Shown here piece by piece: positions 9,927 to 20,940 of a stretch of 64,000 nucleotides of DNA. The DNA lies in contig CM061063.1 in NCBI GenBank assembly GCA_030762895.1, forward strand, positions 104,058,210 to 104,122,209, read 5' to 3'. The DNA comes from Sophora flavescens (lineage: Eukaryota > Streptophyta > Magnoliopsida > Fabales > Fabaceae). The position numbers were made by a program, and so were the translations under genes. The stretch's first letter is position 1. The number at the start of each line of letters is the position of its first letter. The notes under the pieces are model-generated. The model saw only the letters and a list, made by a program, of their open reading frames with translations. It did not search any database and had not been told where the DNA came from.

Positions 9927-12737
9927 ATTCCTTGGAAGAAGAGAAGCTGTTGAGGGTGCTTAGGGAGCACAAATCTGCAATCGGGTGGTCTATGTCCGAT
10001 TTGAAAGGGATAAGTCCCTCCTTTTGCATGCACAAAATCCGTGTGGAGGAAAATTTCAAGCCGGTTAGACAACCCCAAAGAAGACTCAACCCGAATATGA
10101 AAGAAGTTGTGAGGAAGGAGATTGTGAAGTTGTTGGATGCGGGCATTATCTATCCCATCTCCGATAGTCCATGGGTGAGTCCGGTCCAAGTTGTGCCGAA
10201 GAAAGGGGGGATGACAGTGGTAGCAAATGAAAAGAATGAACTTATTCCCTCTAGGACCGTGTCTGGATGGAGGGTATGCATTGATTACAGAAGACTGAAT
10301 GAGGCCACCAGAAAAGATCATTTCCCTTTGCCCTTCATTGATCAGATGTTAGAGCGGTTGGCGGGCCATGCTTTCTATTGTTTCCTTGATGGGTACTCCG
10401 GGTATAACCAGATTGTGGTTGACCCAGAGGACCAAGAGAAGACCGCTTTCACCTGTCCTTATGGAGTCTATGCATACAGGAGAATGCCATTCGGGTTGTG
10501 TAATGCACCCGCCACTTTTCAAAGGTGCATGCTATCCACATTTTCTGATATGAATGAGAAATTTATTGAGGTATTTATGGACGATTTTTCTGTGTTTGGT
10601 GATTCTTTTGATAACTGTTTGAATAATCTTGCCTGTGTTCTAAAAAGATGCCAAGAAACTAACCTCGTTTTAAATTGGGAAAAATGTCATTTCATGGTTA
10701 GGGAGGGTATAGTTCTTGGGCATAAAATTTCATCACGGGGGATGGAGGTTGATAGAGCCAAAATTGAAGTGATTGAAAAACTTCCTCCTCCCTTAAATGT
10801 GAAAGGTGTTAGAAGCTTCCTAGGGCATGCGGGTTTTTACAGAAGGTTCATAAAAGATTTTTCAAAAATTGTGAAACCCTTATGCAAGCTTTTGGTAGCT
10901 GATACTCCTTTTATATTTGATGATGATTGCATGCATGCCTTCAAAATTTTGAAAGAAAAACTCACCACCGCACCGGTCATTGCACCTCCAGATTGGAGTT
11001 TACCTTTTGAGCTAATGTGTGATGCAAGTGACTATACGGTGGGAGCCATTTTGGGCCAAAGAAAAAATAAAGTGTTGCATGTCATTTACTATGCCAGTCG
11101 TGTGCTTAATGATGCCCAATTGAATTACACCACGACTGAAAAAGAATTGCTTGCTGTGGTATTTGCTTTTGATAAATTTAGATCCTACTTGATTGGCTGT
11201 AAAACTACTGTCTACACTGATCATTCTGCTTTGAGATATCTTATGACTAAACAGGATGCTAAGCCAAGGCTTATTAGGTGGATACTACTACTCCAAGAGT
11301 TTGATTTGGAAATAAAGGACAAGAAAGGAGTGGAGAATGTGATAGCCGACCATTTGTCTAGGCTTCCACAAGCAGATGTCCAAGTAGAAGCAAAGTTGTC
11401 AATTCAAGAGGAATTCCCAGATGAACAGTTGTTTGTGGTGCAAGTGGCACCTTGGTTCGCGGATATTGCAAATTACAAGGCAGCCAATAAGATTCCGAAG
11501 GACTTCAATGCACAACAGAGGAAGAAGCTCATTCATGATGCCAAGTTCTATATATGGGATGAGCCGTATCTTTTCAAAAGAGGTTCGGATGGAATTCTGA
11601 GGAGGTGCATACCGGAAGAAGAGATTAATGGGGTGTTGACCCACTGCCACAACTCACCCTATGGAGGACACTTTGGTGGTGAGAGGACCGCCATGAAGAT
11701 TTTGCAAAGCGGGCTATTTTGGCCCACTATTTTCAAGGACTCCAGAGCTTGGGTGATGAATTGTGATAAATGTCAGAGGACCGGTAGTATTTCCAAGAGA
11801 AATGAGATGCCCTTGAAGGGTATACTTGAGGTGGAGCTCTTTGACGTATGGGGGATTGACTTCATGGGCCCTTTCCCGTCATCTTACAACAACAAGTACA
11901 TTCTGGTGGCAGTTGATTATGTGAGCAAGTGGGTGGAAGCCGTACCAACTCTGAAAGATGATGCAAGAACTGTGATCAGTTTTGTGAGGAAGAATATTTT
12001 TACCCGGTATGGGACCCCTAGAGCTATCATTAGTGATGGGGGTACTCACTTTTGCAATAAGGAGTTCAATGCAGTGCTTGCCAAGTTTGGGGTGAACCAC
12101 AAAGTTACCACACCATACCATCCCCAAACCAGTGGGCAAGTGGAATTGTCCAACCGGGAGTTGAAGAGGATTTTGGAAAAAACTGTGAACAATGCAAGGA
12201 AGGATTGGGCGAAGAAATTGGATGATGCACTTTGGGCCTATCGGACTGCTTATAAGACACCTATTGGTATGTCACCTTACCAATTAGTGTTCGGAAATCA
12301 TGTCACCTTCCAGGTAGAGCTACAACACCGTGCTTTTTGGGCAGTGAAGGCCCTAAACTTTGATACAAGGCTGGCCATGGATAAGAGGATGCTTCAATTG
12401 AATGAGTTGGATGAGTTCCGACTCTTGGCTTATGAGAGTGCCAGGATATACAAGGAAAGAACCAAGTTCTGGCATGATAAGTACATTCTTCCCAAGCAAT
12501 TTGAAGAAGGCCATCAGTTTCTTGTTCAACTCAAGACTCAAGTTTTTCCCGGGCAAATTGAGATCAAGATGGTCAGGCCCATTCTATGTCAAGTCAGTCT
12601 CTCCATTTGGTTCAGTTGAATTGGAAAATCCATCATCCGGAAATACTTTCACTGTCAATGGGCAAAGGCTCAAGCACTACCTTGGAGGAGATTTTAATCG
12701 TCAGGCAGTCTCCATCCCTCTTGAGGCACCATCTTAG
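9923..12737 (+). pseudogene. Athila Pol: reverse transcriptase, RNase H, integrase (frameshifted)
   Basis: An 898-codon frame holds the reverse transcriptase (WRVCIDYRRLN, then YRRMPFGLCNAPATFQRCM and the catalytic FMDDFSVF near residue 218), RNase H (CDASD..VGA, TTTEKELLAVVFAFDKFR, YTDHSALRYL) and integrase. The integrase has an HHCC zinc finger (H..H..CDKCQ, about residues 572-612) and the D-D-E core (GIDFMGP, ISDGGTHF, GQVELSNRE). At its end the frame is lost near 12520: the conserved C-terminal block (FPGKLRSRWSGPF, NGQRLKHYLGG) continues one base off, to 12737. With the shift from gag-pro near 9900, this copy cannot make a normal polyprotein. Catalytic residues look intact. Confidence 0.85.
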
Positions 12738-14359
12738 AAATCATCCGTCAAGCTAGTGACGTTAAAGAAGCGCTTATTGGGAGGCAACCCAAGTTTTCTT
12801 TCCATTCACTCTTTTATTTTTGATTTTTCCCCTCTTGAATAATTTGAGAAGCTCAAGAGGTTTGTTAATAGTTTTGTTGAGTGCTTTCAGATTTTGAAGG
12901 AAGGAGGAGAAGAAGGGCAGGAGGAAACAAAACCAGAAAGCATGTGATGCAGCACCACTACCACCTGGGTGAGTTGTTCCAGTTTTCTCCCCTCTCTAAG
13001 CTTCATTATTTACATTGAGGACAATGTAAGTCTTTAAGCTAGGGGTAGGGGTAATCTTTTTGCTTGCATTGTAAATATTGCCTTCATATAGGCTTAAGTT
13101 TGCATGATCGCATGATTCGGTTACCCCTGCTTAGATTGAGCTTATGATTGTGAGAGCTAAGTGCCAATTTTTTTTGTGATAGTGAATTTTGGACCCTGAT
13201 TTTCTATTCTTGTGATATGGCTTCATTAAATATTCTTGAGATGGTCTTGGATAGTTGATGATTAGCATGTGTTTCTATGGATTTGTGTTTCTCACTGGTT
13301 CTTGAACTGATAAATGTGAGCTTTTGAGCCATTAGGGGGTACTCACTAAATCTGCCCCCGTTCTTTGTGTAGAGTGTGTTCCTCTTGGATTGTTTTTCTC
13401 TAGAACTTGACTTGAAACCATTTCGAAACTTGAACATTTTTGAGAACATTTTTGAAAAGGATTGAGGCAATAGGTATTTTTTTCTGGCCTTCTGAGCTTT
13501 GAATGAATAATGCTACCCGTAGTTGCCCATTTTGAGCCTGAATGAATATCATGCTTTTCTTGGTACCCTGAAATGTTTTGTTAAATATGCTTATGAGGGA
13601 CCTTCTAAAGTACTATGCAAAAAGGGTTGGAAAATGTAGTTGAAAGTTTGGGATGATGAAAAGGAAAAAATGAATCTGAAAAAATTTATTTCTCTTGAAT
13701 TGAAAAATCTCCCCTTCTCCAAAAAAAAAAAAAAAAAGAGAAAAAGAAATAAAAATGGAGAAGTGGATGACAAAAAGGAATGAGAAGTAAAAAGAAAAGA
13801 AAAGAAAGAAAGAAAGGTGGAAAAATGAATGAAAAACCCAAGAAGGTATTTTAGAAGGTGTCATGTGTTGAAATGCTTGATGCTTGGTTTAGCCTTTTGA
13901 AATGTCCTTTTCTTGATTACCCCACCTAATGATTAATCCCATGGCCTCATTGCAACCAAAGAATGAGACCTCTTGATTCTTAGATGTTTTCATTAATAAA
14001 GTAAAGATTTGGTTGATAGTCAAGCTTATGGTAGGAATCATTCTTTGAGGAAAATGGAGTGAAATGTCATATTCCCTTAACACTTGAGTGAGTGAGGCAA
14101 TAAAGAGAGCCAAGCAAATGAACAAGCTTGGGGTGAGCTTCAAGTGAGATAGAGTGCCCAAATCAGTGAGAATGTGAGTCTAGGAAAACTAAGCCCCTAA
14201 TTGGACTTGAATTGATTGTCTCTTGCTGAAATAATTGAATGCCTGTTACTTGGATCATTTTACTCGGGTTCTTAGTTCACTATCCATGCTTTGTTTATTT
14301 CGGTCTTATGGCCTTGGTTTTTGCTTGAGGACAAGCAAAGTCTTAAGCTTGGGGTGATT
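12738..14359 (+). other. Athila 3' untranslated region, no env
   Basis: No ORF resembling an envelope-like protein is seen on either strand. Near 12760-12790 is a GAAGCGCTTATTGGGAGGCAACCC block that I recognise from Athila-type elements. At 13715-13830 is a purine-only stretch containing a run of A. Two similar polypurine motifs occur (about 13014-13050 and 14327-14359). Confidence 0.7.
14341..14359 (+). other. Athila polypurine tract
   Basis: TCTTAAGCTTGGGGTGATT abuts the first base of the 3' LTR. The G-rich run next to the LTR is the expected plus-strand primer. A related motif, AAGCTAGGGGTAGGGG, lies at about 13035-13050 inside the untranslated region. Confidence 0.7.
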
Positions 14360-15841
14360 TGATGAGTGTGATTTCACCTCATTTTCCATGTACATTTCTG
14401 CATGCATTTGCATTTAGTTAGGCCATTTTAGTTGGATTTTGTTTAGTTTTTCCTTTGGAACGGATAAGGTGGTATTGTGTGTTGTTTTGCAGGGATTTAT
14501 GATTAAATGCCCAAAATTTAGCCATGAGAAAGCTGAGATGAAGAGAAGGCCTAGAAACTGAAGAAAAAGGGGGACAAAAGTCAGAATCTGTCACGGCCTG
14601 GCCGTGATGGCTATCACGACCGTGACCCAAAACCACCAAAAGTCAGAAGCGATCACGGCTTGACCGTGATGGAGATCATGGGTGTGAAAAAGTCGGCTCG
14701 CGTCGCGAAGAAAGGCTCGCCTCGCGAAAGACTGATTGTTCCAAACCTCCAAAAGTCAGAATCGATCACGACCTAGCCATGATGTACATCACGGCCGTGA
14801 CCCAAAAACCTCCAAAAGTCAGAATCGATCACGGCTTGGCCGTGATAGAGATCACGGGCATGAAAAGTGGGCTCGCGTCGCGAAGAAAGGCTCGCCTCGC
14901 GAAAGAGTAATTTTGCCAGAACTGCAAGAGACAGAACCCGTCACGGCCTGGCCGAGATGGCTGTCACGGTCGTGACCGGCCACGAGTTATAAAAGAACCT
15001 CTGAGCAGAACAGAAAGAACATCCAGAAAACCCTAAAAACAGATCCTCTACTGCTGTGGCTGCTGTGCAACATTCTATGGAGCTCTCTCCTTTGTTCATC
15101 TCTGTAACTCTTTCTTTTGTTTTTTCTTCAATTATGTGTAGCTAAACTCCCCTTTGTTGGGGTTAGATGATTGCTCTTCTGAACTTGATTGTAAAATGAC
15201 TTGATTGTAATGCAGTTTCCTTGTTCTTTATGAGTGTTTGATTCCATGCTTAACGCTTTCTTAGGCTTGATCATCCTAGGAATGATTAGTTGCTTTAATA
15301 GATAACTGGAAGGTTGGTGTTAGAGCTTGCTCATGAATCAAATGCCAAGTAGTTCATGAGCCTAGGCATAGGTCTTGAGGTGCTTGCAATCTTATAAGTC
15401 TTTACTTAATGCAAAATCTCAGGTTAATCCACCTAAGGAATTAGGGTTTAATTTGGGGTTTTAGGCTCAATGCACCTAAGGAATTAGGCTTGAGTATTTC
15501 AGAAAAGACTTGATTGTCATAATTGAATTAGGAACTGTGTTACTTGTCATTTCATAACAATCAAGGGAGGATTAGCTTAGTCTAACCCTAACAATTCTAT
15601 CATTTGTTGTTCATCTTTCTGTTTGCACATTAACTATTTGATAAAAATTCCAAAAAGAACAAAAAAATATTTTATTCTTGTTTGTTTGTTAGATGATAGA
15701 GCTACCTTCACTCCAAAATTTGATCGCCTAGATAGTAGTCTAATTTGCGAAGTGGTAATTGTCCACGATCCCTGAGAACGATATCCGGTCTTACCGTTTT
15801 ATTACTTGCAACGAACCGGTACACTTGCCGAGTCCGTGTCA
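14360..15841 (+). repeat. Athila 3' LTR
   Basis: The second 1482-bp LTR, followed by TSD AACAC at 15842-15846. It differs from the 5' copy by about five substitutions and two one-base indels. Examples are an extra T near 14408 and an A for G near 15635. Confidence 0.95.
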
Positions 15842-16237
15842 AACACCAACCGATGGTCCAGCATGATCCATTATCATCTGCTCGTATGGATTCAATTCTT
15901 CCCTCCCATCACCACTTCCATAGTACGAACCTTCAGCCACAATCGGGTTTAAGTCAGGCAACGTCTCACCATGGTTACTCCACCAATAGTAATCAGGCAT
16001 GAAGCCCTTCTCATAAAGATCGGCTACAACTCCATCCACGCTTTTGAAAGATTGACACTTGCATCTTTTGCAAGGACACCTCAATTGATCACCGCCCAGC
16101 CGTATAAATCTCTCCTGGCTAACAACAAACTCTATAAACTCACCCACTCCAACTCTATACTCTTCCCTAAGACGTTTATTCCGATCCAACCTACGATACA
16201 TCCATTTCCGATTCTCCGGAATATCCATTGCTGGCAA
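15842..16237 (-). pseudogene. TNP2 transposase, 5' coding part (Transpos_assoc domain)
   Basis: Read leftward from ATG 16237 (MPAMDIPENRKWMYRRL). It shows the plant transposase-associated domain: R.WMYRRL, VGEFIEFV, a CPCKRCKCQ zinc-ligand cluster, GFMPDYYWWSNHGE. The coding sequence runs straight into the 3' LTR of the Athila element. The rest of the gene resumes beyond the 5' LTR at 5648, in the same frame across the duplicated target site. This proves the nested order: CACTA first, Athila later. Confidence 0.88.
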
Positions 16238-16820
16238 TTAAATAGCCTGACCAATCCTACAATAACACTTATATATTACGGCGCATTCCAATAACTCCAT
16301 CAATCTCGTTCTTATGACAAGGTATGAACCTATCCCATTCGAGAAGAAACCTTTGCCACACTCGACTACTAATAGTTATTCCCATATTCAAATACCTTAT
16401 ACTTGACAAAATTTCGGCTGCATTTCCCATCGGTCTCCAAGTTACACGACTCGAGCACGGTCAGAATCACCGCGATCAAGTATGCACCAGGAGAACAAAA
16501 GGAAATGCATCAGACCGAGATTTCAACAAGTATATAAGGCATTTGAACATTGAAATGACTATTGTACGAGTGTGAAAAAGGTTTTTTCCCAAACTGTCCC
16601 ACTTGGACAATTCAAGATTCAATACAATGAGCATGCATACCTTGATAAGTTACGCATGCTCATTAATATTGAATCTCAAATAGGAAACTAAGGCTTTCGT
16701 AAATTAATTATTAACTCTAACAGAAAATAAAACCATTAACCTATAAATATTGCAACATTGTTGAGCTTATATAAATTGCAGCGTAAATCAATACAAACTT
16801 AGATTAAATATTGTAGCAAA
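16238..16820. other. CACTA region upstream of transposase start, no gene seen
   Basis: No convincing ORF on either strand. It is probably leader or 5' intron of the leftward TNP2 transcript. A short inverted repeat, GAGCATGCATACC/GTTACGCATGCTC, occurs around 16630-16660. Confidence 0.4.
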
Positions 16821-17170
16821 CATCCTATTGAGCTCCGCTCTCCACTAACAAGTAGTAGTTAATTGTCAAACACATGCATAATTTCTAAATTATCAAGACA
16901 CAACCAAAGCATCCCGCCTTTCGGACAGGATCACATCCTATTGAGCTCCGCTCTCCACTAACAAACAACACATATTGACAAACACATGCATAAACATTAA
17001 ATTATCAGCATACAATCAGACAAGATCACATCCTATTGAGCTCCGCTCTCCACTAACAAACAACACATATTGACAAACACATGCATAAACATTAAATTAT
17101 CAGCATACAATCAGACAAGATCACATCCTATTGAGTTCACCTCTCCACTACCAAACAAGACGATAATTCA
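16821..17170. repeat. Tandem repeat, 95-bp unit, about 3.5 copies
   Basis: Units begin CATCCTATTGAGCTCC at 16821, 16934, 17029 and 17124. The first is 113 bp and diverged. The second and third are 95 bp and almost identical. The fourth is partial. They lie inside the CACTA element between the transposase start and its right end. Confidence 0.9.
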
Positions 17171-18595
17171 CATAATACATTACACTGAGTGTTCAGAGAA
17201 CTGACGTGAGAGAGAAAACACAACCGAGCAAGGATAAGGGGGGAGCCGGAGCCAACAGAGAGTAGAAGAATATGACAACAAGGACCTATCGTGCATAAAT
17301 GAAATTATCATTTCAAATCAAATCACTATTCTATATATACAGAATCCAGTACAACTATTTATAAGACTAGAAACACATAAATTAATATAAAATAGAATCA
17401 ACAATATACGGTTACAAATTTATAACAACTTGCAAAGGTGAAACAACATACATTATTAAAATAAATAAAAATAAATAAAAATAAATAAATTTATATCTAA
17501 TCAAATATAAATTACCTAAGCGGCAAAATCTACCAAGATGAATTTTTTCATCTACTATGTTAAATTGTTATACCTAAATAATTTATCTCATGAATATCTA
17601 GTGGTAAAGCATGTGCTCACGAAAAAATAATCAATGAAGCATAAAAAATAATAAGAAAACGTATGATTATATTTCCCCGAATCAATAGTAAATTATCAAA
17701 CATCATAGGGCATACCAATTATTCTCCAACGTTAAAATCATTCAAATTATTATAATGGCTGCAGAATGGTGTAGTAGATCCTACACTGGATAATTGCAAT
17801 TTAACTTCCAATCTGAAAAGAAGATTCCTATTTTCTTTCCCATGTGAAAATTTCAACACTAAAAGTTAGGAACTGCAATCCGAATATACCATTTAGTATA
17901 GGCCATTTAGTGTACCATACTTTAAGACAATGAATGAAAGATTGATCTACTTTTCACATTGGCTTTTATGCAAGATATAGTTTGGAATCAATGTAATTTG
18001 GATCTTGTATTTTGGGGTTATTATGATACTTTTAATAAATTGGTTTGTTTAAAGGTTTTAAGTCAATTAGGATTTCTTGGTTATCAAGTTGGTTTTGCCT
18101 ATTTAAGGATTGATAAGTACTTAGAGAAAGAGAGATGATTTATGAATTGAATTTGTTCCTGAGGTTGTATTTCTCCCTTCTCAGTCCTCATTGGTACTAC
18201 TTCCTCTTGTTTTTATATTCATCTCTGCCTCTCAGACCCCCTCTTCCTTAAATACTTCTTTCCTTCCATTTTCCCCTCATATGTTCCACATCTCTACTAA
18301 ACAAAAATAACTAAATTTGAAATGGCCTATAATCCAAATTACCTAGACTATTTTAAAGCTAAGCAGCTAGCAAGAATATGGAAAGCAATTTACCAGACTG
18401 CAAACATTATTTACCAAAAACCATCACCCTACAATGCCATTCACATAACAGCTACATGACATGCCAACAAGTTTGAAAAGAACAAGTCAGGTGGGACATA
18501 ATAGTGAGAAGAAACAACAACTGAAACAAGACAAAACTAACAGAAATGGTAGAGATAGAGAAAAAGAAAATGCAGGCATTGGTCTATAAATGGTA
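17171..18595. other. CACTA internal noncoding region
   Basis: AT-rich, with no gene on either strand. It contains a short (AAATA)n microsatellite at about 17458-17491. It probably forms a long 5' intron of the leftward transposase transcripts, given the splice-donor-like sites at its right border. Confidence 0.4.
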
Positions 18596-18880
18596 GTGAG
18601 ACAGAGAGAGATGCGAGAGAAACAGAGACAGAGAGAGAGATGGAGTAGAGGAGAGCTTACCTGAGCAGAGGGGATGATGGTGGTGACAGGAGGTGTCTTG
18701 TGGTGGCCGGAGCGCGTGGCTAGGAAGAGAGAAACAGTGAGACAGAGAGAGATATATGCGAGAGAAATAGAGACAGAGAGATGGAGTAGAGGAGAGCTTA
18801 CCTGAGCAGAGGGGAGATGACGGTGGTGACCGGAGGTGTCTTGGGGTGTTGAGGTGACCGGAGCGCGCGCCGTAGAAGAG
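18596..18880 (-). repeat. GA-rich tandem duplication with paired splice donors
   Basis: Two copies of a roughly 141-bp unit start at 18596 and 18737 with GTGAGACAGAGAGAG. Each unit contains, on the minus strand, CTGCTCAG|GTAAGCTC, a near-perfect plant 5' splice site (about 18655-18670 and 18796-18810). The preceding segment is GC-rich. This looks like a duplicated noncoding first exon and donor of the leftward CACTA transcript. Confidence 0.55.
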
Positions 18881-18959
18881 AGAAACAGTGGGTGGGAAAG
18901 AGAAATACGACGGAAAAAATGAGGAAGAAGGAGGTTCTGTCGAATTTAGGGATTTCAGT

Positions 18960-19456
18960 TTTAGCGGCCGAATTAATTCGGTCGCTAATTCGGTCGCTAA
19001 TATGGTTAGTTTTAATTTGAATTTGTAATTTTAGCGACCGATTTAAATTTCGGTCGCTAACACGCGCGATTTTATTTTTTTAACGCGCCTTTTAGCGACC
19101 GAATTAATATCGGTCGCAAATATAAATAAAGTTTAAAGTGTGAATTCATAAATTTAGCGACGGATTTCTAAATCGGTCGCTAATATAAACACAGTTTGAC
19201 CGTTGCATTTAATTCGGTCGCCATTTCGGTCGCTTACAATTCATAAATTTCTGACTTTTACTTTCCTTTGTTTAGCGACCGAAGTAGCGACCAATATCTC
19301 TGCCACGCTCTATTTCGTTCGCTATTTCGGTCGCAGAATCAACTCTAACCAGTGTTTCATGTAGATCCTACAATCGGTCGCTATTTCGGTCGCAAAAAGG
19401 AACCTAAAAATTCGGTCACTATTTTCGGTCGCTAAATGACCTTTTTTTTTGTAGTG
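18960..19456 (-). repeat. CACTA right subterminal repeats and terminus
   Basis: At least a dozen copies of the TTAGCGACCGA core in both orientations fill 18960-19440. The terminal inverted repeat follows; read on the minus strand it starts CACTACAAAAAAAAAAGG. The element ends at 19456. Confidence 0.88.
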
Positions 19457-20065
19457 TATAAGCAAAAAAGTACCTATATTTTTTGGACTCAAATATAAGC
19501 AAAAATCAATCAATTTAATTCTATTTGATGATAGTGTTCCAAAAGTCAAGACAATACAAATTCTCCTTTCACTTTTCCAAGAGTATTGCACACTCCTGAG
19601 ACAATTAAAAGATAGTTTAGTAATTGTAATTTTTTTTTTTTTACATAAATCAAAATAATTAAACTAAATTAACTAACTTCCTTAATAAGTATGAAATTAG
19701 TTAATTTTGCTTATAATTAAGTCCGGATGAAATATTAAGTTAGTGTCATCGTTTTTTTCAAAATGAACCATTCCTTTTGCAAACAAATATTTTTAATTAA
19801 TATTACTACAATTTCACCAATTAGTTGTTGTAATTATCAAATTCTGTTATTTATTTTTTCACTTAATTATTTTCTCAGGTAAATATTCCTAATTACTAAT
19901 GTTAGTTTTAGAATTATGTACTAGTTATCTAAAATTAATTTTCGAATGTTTTACTACTAATTTGTTGAGTCTCAATATTGTGAATAATTTTTTTGTCAAT
20001 TTTTTTTTGTTGAATAATTTGATCTATTTCCCTTTCAATTATTGATATTTTCTTTCATATTTAGG
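19457..20065. other. AT-rich intergenic, no gene seen
   Basis: Poly-A/T rich flank of the CACTA element. No open frame with coding character, RNA gene or clear repeat was found. Confidence 0.5.
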
Positions 20066-20940
20066 GTCTGTTTGGCAAGGTCAATCCTTTAGCTTATAGC
20101 TCTTTTGATAAACATTTTTCTCATTAGCTTATAACTTTTTTATTACTAGCTTATAGCGTTTTTTTCACACGTTAATTGAAGTAGCATTTGAGCTTATAAC
20201 TTATAGCTTATCACTATTTTTTTCATTTTTATTCATATTATTTTAATTAAATTCTTCCTATATCTTTTGTTAAATCAAATAGAAAACACCAACATGTGGT
20301 TAGTTCAAGTGGTAAGTGACTTGGGCGTCTCAAAAAAAAAAAAAAAGGAGGGGAGAACCCACCTTGTATGTCCAACAGGTTCCACGACGGAGATTAGTCA
20401 CCACTAACAGTGGTGGATACTTTGTACTTATGTCATGATTAAAAAAAAATCAAATAGAAAATATTATTCCTAATATTTTCCCGTAACAAAATATATATCG
20501 AGGATTGATTTCACTAACTATATATATTTTATAATAAAAATTAATAGAGAATATATTTTTTGTCTATAAAAAAGAAACTTATATAGAAAATCATATTAAC
20601 ATGTGATTTTATTTTATTATCTCATTTTATTTTATAAAGTAATTCAAATATATTTTTATTTTTATATGATAACTTAAAATAATTTAAAGTATTTAAAGTG
20701 ATAAATATTTAAAATAAATTATATATATAAATAAATATAATTTATATAAAAAAGATATAAACATATCCTTTTATATCATTTTGTATTTATCAACTAGTTC
20801 AACTGCTAATTCTATCAAATATTTCAAATCCAATCCGCTAGCTTATCTACTATCCACTATAAGTTCATCCGCTATAAGCTCATCATCTATCAGCTAACTT
20901 ATCCGCTATCTACTAGTTTTTACCAAATAAAACAATGTTT
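20066..20940. mobile_element. hAT-like non-autonomous element (AGCTTATAGC family)
   Basis: It starts GGGTCTGTTTGGCAAGG and ends TTTTTACCAAATAAAACAATG, weakly inverted ends around a TTTGG(T/C)A core. The termini are rich in AGCTTATAGC-like words, forward on the left and reversed on the right. This is typical of a widespread plant hAT-derived family. A SINE is inserted at 20287-20446. The exact ends and target duplication are uncertain. Confidence 0.45.
20287..20446 (+). mobile_element. SINE with 15-bp target duplication
   Basis: A 160-bp insert is flanked by the perfect direct repeat AAATCAAATAGAAAA (20272-20286 and 20447-20461) and ends in a poly-A tail. Near the 5' end TGGTTAGTTCAAGTGGTAAG resembles a tRNA-type A box. 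A B box is only vaguely present (GGTTCCACGACGG). Confidence 0.75.

Larger units (their letters stand above)
5649..15841 (+). mobile_element. Athila-type Ty3/gypsy LTR retrotransposon, complete, young, frameshifted
   Basis: Two 1482-bp LTRs (5649-7130, 14360-15841) begin TGATGAGTG and end GTGTCA. They are flanked by a perfect 5-bp target duplication AACAC (5644-5648 and 15842-15846). After the 5' LTR comes an 18-base primer site matching the 3' end of plant tRNA-Asp. Then follow gag-protease, reverse transcriptase, RNase H and integrase, and a polypurine tract just before the 3' LTR. The order PR-RT-RH-INT, the FMDD reverse-transcriptase box, the protease motif DLGASINLMPLS and the tRNA-Asp primer site place it in the Athila lineage. 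No env-like ORF is present. By eye the LTRs differ by about five substitutions and two one-base indels, so the insertion is recent. Two frame changes break pol. Confidence 0.93.
1..19456 (-). mobile_element. CACTA (En/Spm) DNA transposon, left end outside window, interrupted by a retrotransposon
   Basis: The right end reads ...TTTTTGTAGTG at 19451-19456, the reverse complement of the CACTAC start that defines CACTA elements. Next to it lie dense subterminal repeats with the core TTAGCGACCGA in both orientations (about 18960-19440). The same repeats occur at 1-200, so the other end lies just outside the window. Two transposase-type genes lie between, both read leftward: a TNP2 transposase and a second Transposase_24-type ORF. 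An Athila retrotransposon (5649-15841) splits the TNP2 gene. Without that insert the element has at least 9.2 kb of its own sequence here. Both genes carry stops or frameshifts, so this copy is probably non-autonomous. The 3-bp target duplication cannot be checked. Confidence 0.9.

Noticed and set aside
9890..9930. Programmed -1 frameshift between Athila gag-pro and pol
   Set aside because: No slippery heptamer or downstream structure was evident. The join lies between protease and RT and seems to lack residues found in related elements, so a small deletion or sequence error is more likely.
13591..13864. Phe-rich minus-strand frames in the Athila 3' region
   Set aside because: They come from a purine-only stretch on the plus strand; composition explains them.
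12738..14359. Degenerate env gene of Athila
   Set aside because: No transmembrane-rich or conserved env-like stretch could be read in any frame.
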